This document shows positions 44,139 to 47,991 of a DNA stretch of 47,991 nt, piece by piece (the first letter of the stretch is position 1; each line of letters begins with the position of its first letter). The DNA is from an uncultured Aeromonadales bacterium. Lineage in GTDB: Bacteria > Pseudomonadota > Gammaproteobacteria > Enterobacterales > Succinivibrionaceae. The stretch spans positions 1-47,991 of the forward strand of contig CACZLZ010000019.1 of assembly GCA_902782145.1 (NCBI GenBank). Direction: 5' to 3'. The notes beneath the pieces were generated by a model. The model was not told the DNA's origin. It ran no database searches and saw only the letters and a list, made by a program, of their open reading frames with translations. The position numbers were made by a program, and so were the translations under genes.

Positions 44139-44160
44139 GCCTCCTTCGGGAGGCTTTTCT
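44139..44160 (+). terminator. fumC terminator 2
   Basis: GCCTCC-TTCG-GGAGGC, a stable TTCG tetraloop hairpin, is followed by TTTTCT. It backs up the first terminator. A CCGGTCT/AGACCGG palindrome lies just before it. Confidence 0.85.
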
Positions 44161-44278
44161 GATCAGGGAATAGATCTGCCAGAGACGGCAGGCAGGGATC
44201 CAAAACCGCCAGTTCACTGGCAATGTGACACCAAAAGGTGCAACGAGATAATCGCTCAGGCCATGAGGAAACTGCGGG

Positions 44279-44308
44279 GAAAAAGAAAGGCGGAGATTTC
44301 TCCCCGCC
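44279..44308 (-). terminator. Terminator of the RCC1-repeat lipoprotein gene
   Basis: On the minus strand GGCGG and GGAGA pair with TCT and CCGCC across a small bulge, followed by TTTCTTTTT. It lies 22 bp past the stop of the lipoprotein gene. Confidence 0.7.
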
Positions 44309-44329
44309 CCATGGCAAGCTGATAGATGC

Positions 44330-47300
44330 TTACTTGCAGATCTTAACCCCTGCGCCTCCATTGCCATTGGCACAGATCATTGAGCCGTCCTCCGGGAAAC
44401 GCAGAGCCTCTCTCAGGATCTCATTATCAGGATTCTGAGACTGTCTGGGGAAATAGCCTACGGTGAAATGGGAAAGATACTTCTCCAAATCGCTCTCCGT
44501 TTCCCTGTACTCATCAGAATCACTGTCTATGTAACCCGGGATCCCATAAAAACCAGGAGCATACAGCCACTTCAATGCATAATCACTGAACGAGACACCA
44601 GTGTAACTCGCAGTGTTCCAGGTTGCACCCTCATCATTGCTGTACTCAGTGTCACTGGGCAAAGCCCCAGCCTGTCCGAAAAGATTCGCCCCGGTGCATA
44701 CAATGGTATTCCCAGTGGCATCTTCAGGATCGTCGGCATTCTCATTCACGGCAAGAGTGCAGGATGAGCGGCCATTGTCAGATACTGTGATGGTGCTGTT
44801 GTCATCCTCTGTCCGTAAATAGCCACCGTCAATTCTGGCGAAGTCGCTGTCGCACACCAGAGTCGGCCATCTCCGATCTGAATCGGGGTCAGTTTCACAG
44901 CGCATCATTTCAGGCTTGCCGGAATCACCTCCGCATTTGACCCCAACAAGTTCAGCATGCTCATCAAATTTTGCAGTGCAGTTATTTGCCAGCTGCTCGC
45001 CATACCGCTCCCAGACCTTGACATAAGCACTGCTGGCATCAAAGTTGTAGGGGTCAGCATACTCCCTGCTGAAAGAATAGGTATTCGTATAGGAAGTTTC
45101 CTTATCAGCAGGCTTGCCTTCAGCATCAGCATAATAGCCGCACTCAATGTAAGGATTGACCTGATCCCGGCTCTCCTCATATATTCTTGAGCCAACAGAA
45201 TACCAGCGCTTGTAGATCCTGCTGTTGTCAGCCGTATAAAGTCCAACCATCAGCAGGCTGTCATAGCCGTGACCGTCATGAACCAGCGAACGCAGAACCG
45301 GATCCACAAACTCATACTGCTCCGGACTGACTGATCCAGTATTCTTTGGATAAGAGAAAGAAACATCAGTAAGATCGGCAAGTTCAACTTTAGCCAAAGT
45401 TTTGCAGGCGGAGGACGGATTTTCAAAGTCCTTGACACAGATCATAGCTGAATCAACGCGCGTCACTCCGGTGGAATAAAGGGGATTGTACTGCTCACTG
45501 CCGTCATGAACAAGCCAATCCCTGTTGGCCATGGAATACTCCTTGCCAATGCCAGTGCTGGAATAATACTGAGTGCCTTGATAATTCACTCTCTGAACCA
45601 GCTTCCTGGTCCTGTTGTACTCCTCCCACAGAGCAGAGTAATATGCTCTGTCCACTGCTTCATCCATCGTAGGATCTTCACCTTCCTTGGCTTTAACACT
45701 GCAGTATTTCCAGAGATACCCGCTGCCATCGGCAAAAGGATTGCTGGGATTGTACTCCGGCCGGCCATTGTCCAGGTCAGCATACTTGGCATAAACACTG
45801 CGGAGGGCATCAGCGGCATCCTCATCCACATAAGGCTCATGCCCCTGAATGTTGTCACTGGCCTTGGGCAGGTAGTCATCAATGTTATGGAACAGGGATC
45901 GGGTGTCATTGCCCCAGCAATAGAGGTTGTGCTTGTCGCTGGCCGCACTCACGTCAGCCAGGGCACAGAAGGCCCACTCGCCGGCGGCAATGGAGGTGAT
46001 CTTAAGATCCCCAGGCAATGTGATCGGCACCGGGTAAGGCACGGCCTTGACGGCAAAGCCCTCGGGCATGGCGGAGCCGTCATGCTGCCGGACGCTGCTG
46101 TAGGGGGCAGTCTGATCATGCCGGCTGTCGCCGCCCAACTGCCGGGCGGTGTTGTTGCCCCAGCAGTAGGCGCCCCCGTCACTGCCCAGGGCGCAGGCGG
46201 CATCCCTGGCCATGCTGATCCCGGTGATCCCGGAGAGATAGCCCTCACCGCCCTCAGGGGCCTTCACCCGGGTGGCGGCATAGGTATAAGGGGCATCTGC
46301 TCCCAGCTTGCCGGTGCCGGTCTGGCCGTAGTAGCTGTCGCCCCAGCACCAGACGCCGCCGCTCATGGTCACGGCGCAGGCAAACCTTCTGCCGGTCTCA
46401 ATCTGCTTCACATTGGTCAGGGGTGAGCCGTCCTCAGTCATGACCATCACCGGCTTGTGGCTGAACAGATCCACCACCTGGGAGCCGTCCTCATAATAAT
46501 TCCCGCTGTCATCCCGGAACAGGGCCGGATCACCCAGGTTGGCCCAGGCGTTGATCCCCCAGCAGTAGGCATTGCCCAGCTGGTTCACGGCGCATCGGAA
46601 CTCCTCGCCCTTGCCGGAGGACAGGCCCACGAAGTTGTTCTTCATCTTGGCAGTGCGGGTCTCAAGCTGATCGGCCACCGCTCCCAGATCTCCGGCAGTG
46701 GCGGGATGTTCCGGCAGCGCCGCCATGATCTCGTCGGTGTTGGCATTGGCGCTCTCCATGTTGCCGGCCAGGGTCTCAATGTCGTTCACCGTGGCGCTCT
46801 GAGCCTGGAGCTGCTCAAAGCTCTGGGGCATATAACCCATGCTCACCAGCATCTCATCCGCCACAATGGCCCGCACACCGTCATCCGTGACCGTTCCGGG
46901 ATCGTTGTAGTCCCCGAGCACCGCATCCTTGCTGACGCCCAGGCTCTCTGCTAGCTTCCCGATGCGGGACTCATATTCATCCTGGCTGATCCCAGCAGCC
47001 GCCGTGGGATCAAGGGTGGTGTCTGCCAGAGTGGTGAAAGGTGTCACCCGGGCCGGATCACCGCCGGGCTCCTTCCCGTCCTCATAAATTTCCGGGCTGA
47101 ATACCGTGGCGGTCAGCACCATGTCCGAGGCAGTGGCGGCGCCGTCCTTGCCCAATATCCTGTTGGGGGAGCCGGCCGGCACATGGGCCAGCAGACGGGC
47201 ACTGCCATTCTTCTCAATGGCGCTCTTCTGCTCATCGGTCAGCGGCAGCACTGCCCTGCCCGTTTCATCCGTCTGGGCAGCAGGCTCACCCTTGTCGCAG

Positions 47301-47545
47301 CTCAGGGAATAGTCCAGATCCACACAGAGCTTGGCTCCGCTCACATAGCCCAGCAGCAGCTGGCCCTGCATGCGGTAGGAGGCGTCTTCAGGCTCCGGTC
47401 CGGGAGGAACGGGAACGGGCATCGGCTCGGGCTCAGGCTCGTCATTGGAACTGGAATGCCCTGATCCATGATGGCAGGCGCTGAGGCTCAATGCCGCTAC
47501 CACGGCCAGAGCCATGGCGGTATATCTGCTTGCTGGTGCTTTCAT
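44330..47545 (-). CDS. Large lipoprotein with RCC1-like repeats
   Basis: 1071 residues from the ATG at 47545, with AAGG upstream. Residues 1-24 are a lipoprotein signal (AVVAALSLSAC, lipid Cys 24), followed by a Pro/Glu-rich tether (EPEPEPMPVPVPPGPEPE). Residues 55-300 are a domain with VTPFTTLAD, as seen in other surface lipoproteins. From about 310 to 540 come RCC1-type propeller repeats with paired Cys: CAVNQLGNAYCWG, CAVTMSGGVWCWGD, CALGSDGGAYCWGNN and CALADVSAASDKHNLYCWGN. A long Asp/Tyr/Ser-rich stretch separates these from a late blade (CTLAVNEN...VCTGANLFGQAG). It should sit on the outer membrane, and the many Cys suggest disulfides. Ligand unknown. The 3' half is AT-richer than the 5' half. 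Confidence 0.88.
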   Translation of the reverse strand: MKAPASRYTAMALAVVAALSLSACHHGSGHSSSNDEPEPEPMPVPVPPGPEPEDASYRMQGQLLLGYVSGAKLCVDLDYSLSCDKGEPAAQTDETGRAVLPLTDEQKSAIEKNGSARLLAHVPAGSPNRILGKDGAATASDMVLTATVFSPEIYEDGKEPGGDPARVTPFTTLADTTLDPTAAAGISQDEYESRIGKLAESLGVSKDAVLGDYNDPGTVTDDGVRAIVADEMLVSMGYMPQSFEQLQAQSATVNDIETLAGNMESANANTDEIMAALPEHPATAGDLGAVADQLETRTAKMKNNFVGLSSGKGEEFRCAVNQLGNAYCWGINAWANLGDPALFRDDSGNYYEDGSQVVDLFSHKPVMVMTEDGSPLTNVKQIETGRRFACAVTMSGGVWCWGDSYYGQTGTGKLGADAPYTYAATRVKAPEGGEGYLSGITGISMARDAACALGSDGGAYCWGNNTARQLGGDSRHDQTAPYSSVRQHDGSAMPEGFAVKAVPYPVPITLPGDLKITSIAAGEWAFCALADVSAASDKHNLYCWGNDTRSLFHNIDDYLPKASDNIQGHEPYVDEDAADALRSVYAKYADLDNGRPEYNPSNPFADGSGYLWKYCSVKAKEGEDPTMDEAVDRAYYSALWEEYNRTRKLVQRVNYQGTQYYSSTGIGKEYSMANRDWLVHDGSEQYNPLYSTGVTRVDSAMICVKDFENPSSACKTLAKVELADLTDVSFSYPKNTGSVSPEQYEFVDPVLRSLVHDGHGYDSLLMVGLYTADNSRIYKRWYSVGSRIYEESRDQVNPYIECGYYADAEGKPADKETSYTNTYSFSREYADPYNFDASSAYVKVWERYGEQLANNCTAKFDEHAELVGVKCGGDSGKPEMMRCETDPDSDRRWPTLVCDSDFARIDGGYLRTEDDNSTITVSDNGRSSCTLAVNENADDPEDATGNTIVCTGANLFGQAGALPSDTEYSNDEGATWNTASYTGVSFSDYALKWLYAPGFYGIPGYIDSDSDEYRETESDLEKYLSHFTVGYFPRQSQNPDNEILREALRFPEDGSMICANGNGGAGVKICK

Positions 47546-47977
47546 ATGCGTCACCTTGTCTGAACGGAAAAAATACACGCTTGTGCGAGCGCAGCCCCGG
47601 TGCTTGGCACAGTCTCTGCCTGACAACCGGCGCCTCTTTATCAAGAGCTCATCTCAAAAGTTTACGATTGTTTTTTTTTTTGTACAGAAAGGACGGCAAA
47701 GGGTTGCGCATTTTGTGATCATGAAAGCATCGGAGAAACTGCGGGTCTGTCCCCAAAGTACTCTGCTGCCTATAAATCTGCTCAAGAACATAATCCTGCA
47801 CTTACGCGCAACCAATCCGTGATTTAGATCACTTATAGTCTTGCTTCAAACCGACATAAATTTACCTGTTTTATTACAATTTATTTTTGCATAAAAACAC
47901 ACATCCCTGGGGGTGGAAATAGAAAAAGGCATCGGGTACCCTAACATCTTCCAAATAACCTTAGTTTGGAGAACCCT
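47546..47977. other. Divergent intergenic region
   Basis: 432 bases between the lipoprotein gene and the plus-strand start at 47978. It contains an 11-T run (47671-47681), a CRP/FNR-like palindrome (47819-47832) and AT-rich sequence at 47840-47900 where promoters could lie. No gene is seen. Confidence 0.6.
47819..47832. promoter_or_regulatory. CRP/FNR-type binding site
   Basis: GTGATTTAGATCAC is a perfect palindrome fitting the CRP core GTGA-N6-TCAC and close to FNR (TGAT-N4-ATCA). It lies about 146 bp before the plus-strand start at 47978 and 274 bp before the lipoprotein gene. Confidence 0.6.
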
Positions 47978-47991
47978 ATGCCTTTTAAAAA
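47978..47991 (+). CDS. Start of a gene cut by the window end
   Basis: An ATG at 47978 with GGAG seven bases upstream begins MPFK and runs off the window. Nothing can be said of the product. The CRP/FNR-like site upstream suggests regulation by carbon supply or oxygen. Confidence 0.45.

Noticed and set aside
47671-47681. 11-T homopolymer upstream of the lipoprotein gene as a phase-variation site
   Set aside because: It lies about 130 bp from the start with no promoter elements identified around it, so an effect cannot be supported.

Overview
The window looks like a piece of a moderately GC-rich gammaproteobacterial chromosome. Its housekeeping genes (glnS, nagA, fumC, fldA, kbp/ygaU, a YfcE-type phosphodiesterase, a YajO-type aldo/keto reductase) all resemble the enterobacterial versions. 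The RPRRFGKT-type AAA/PD-(D/E)XK genes and the large tandem CARF protein are common in gut and rumen anaerobes. A Succinivibrionaceae-like anaerobe is my best guess, as inference only. I saw no rRNA, tRNA, CRISPR array, transposase or phage structural gene.

Layout. 1-755: two small decayed genes with in-frame stops. 759-1439: an exported protein of unknown function. 1694-4229: a TetR - aldo/keto reductase - SDR operon behind a perfect operator palindrome; the reductase has a TGA exactly where relatives have Cys. 4643-13588 (minus): an Hsp70 block made of a large helical protein with a DnaJ-like N-terminus, a membrane-anchored coiled-coil/acidic protein split over three reading frames, and an 850-residue Hsp70. 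13589-17130: repeats, a frameshifted gene copy, its intact 138-residue relative and an AAA/PD-(D/E)XK gene. 17634-18285: fldA with terminator and promoter. 18820-28584 (minus): a six-gene block of coiled-coil protein, zinc-ribbon/FHA protein, radical-SAM activase-like protein, ClpB-like AAA+ ATPase, PP2C phosphatase and VIT-VWA protein. A 503-residue coiled-coil protein is divergent from it (29277-30788). 31199-33611: kbp and a second AAA/PD-(D/E)XK gene. 34497-37748: a 1083-residue tandem CARF-HEPN protein. 37985-44019: glnS, a 31-bp minisatellite, nagA, a phosphodiesterase and fumC. 44330-47545: a large lipoprotein with RCC1-like repeats. 47978: start of a gene that runs off the window.

The Hsp70 block and the FHA/PP2C/VWA/ClpB block together contain a disaggregase-like set (Hsp70, DnaJ-like protein, ClpB-like ATPase) plus phospho-signalling parts (phosphatase and phosphopeptide reader). 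No Ser/Thr kinase was seen. I infer one specialised, phospho-regulated chaperone system, possibly membrane-linked and perhaps acting in stress or conflict. I do not recognise it as a described system. The tandem CARF-HEPN protein, with no CRISPR locus in view, is the second candidate for new biology.
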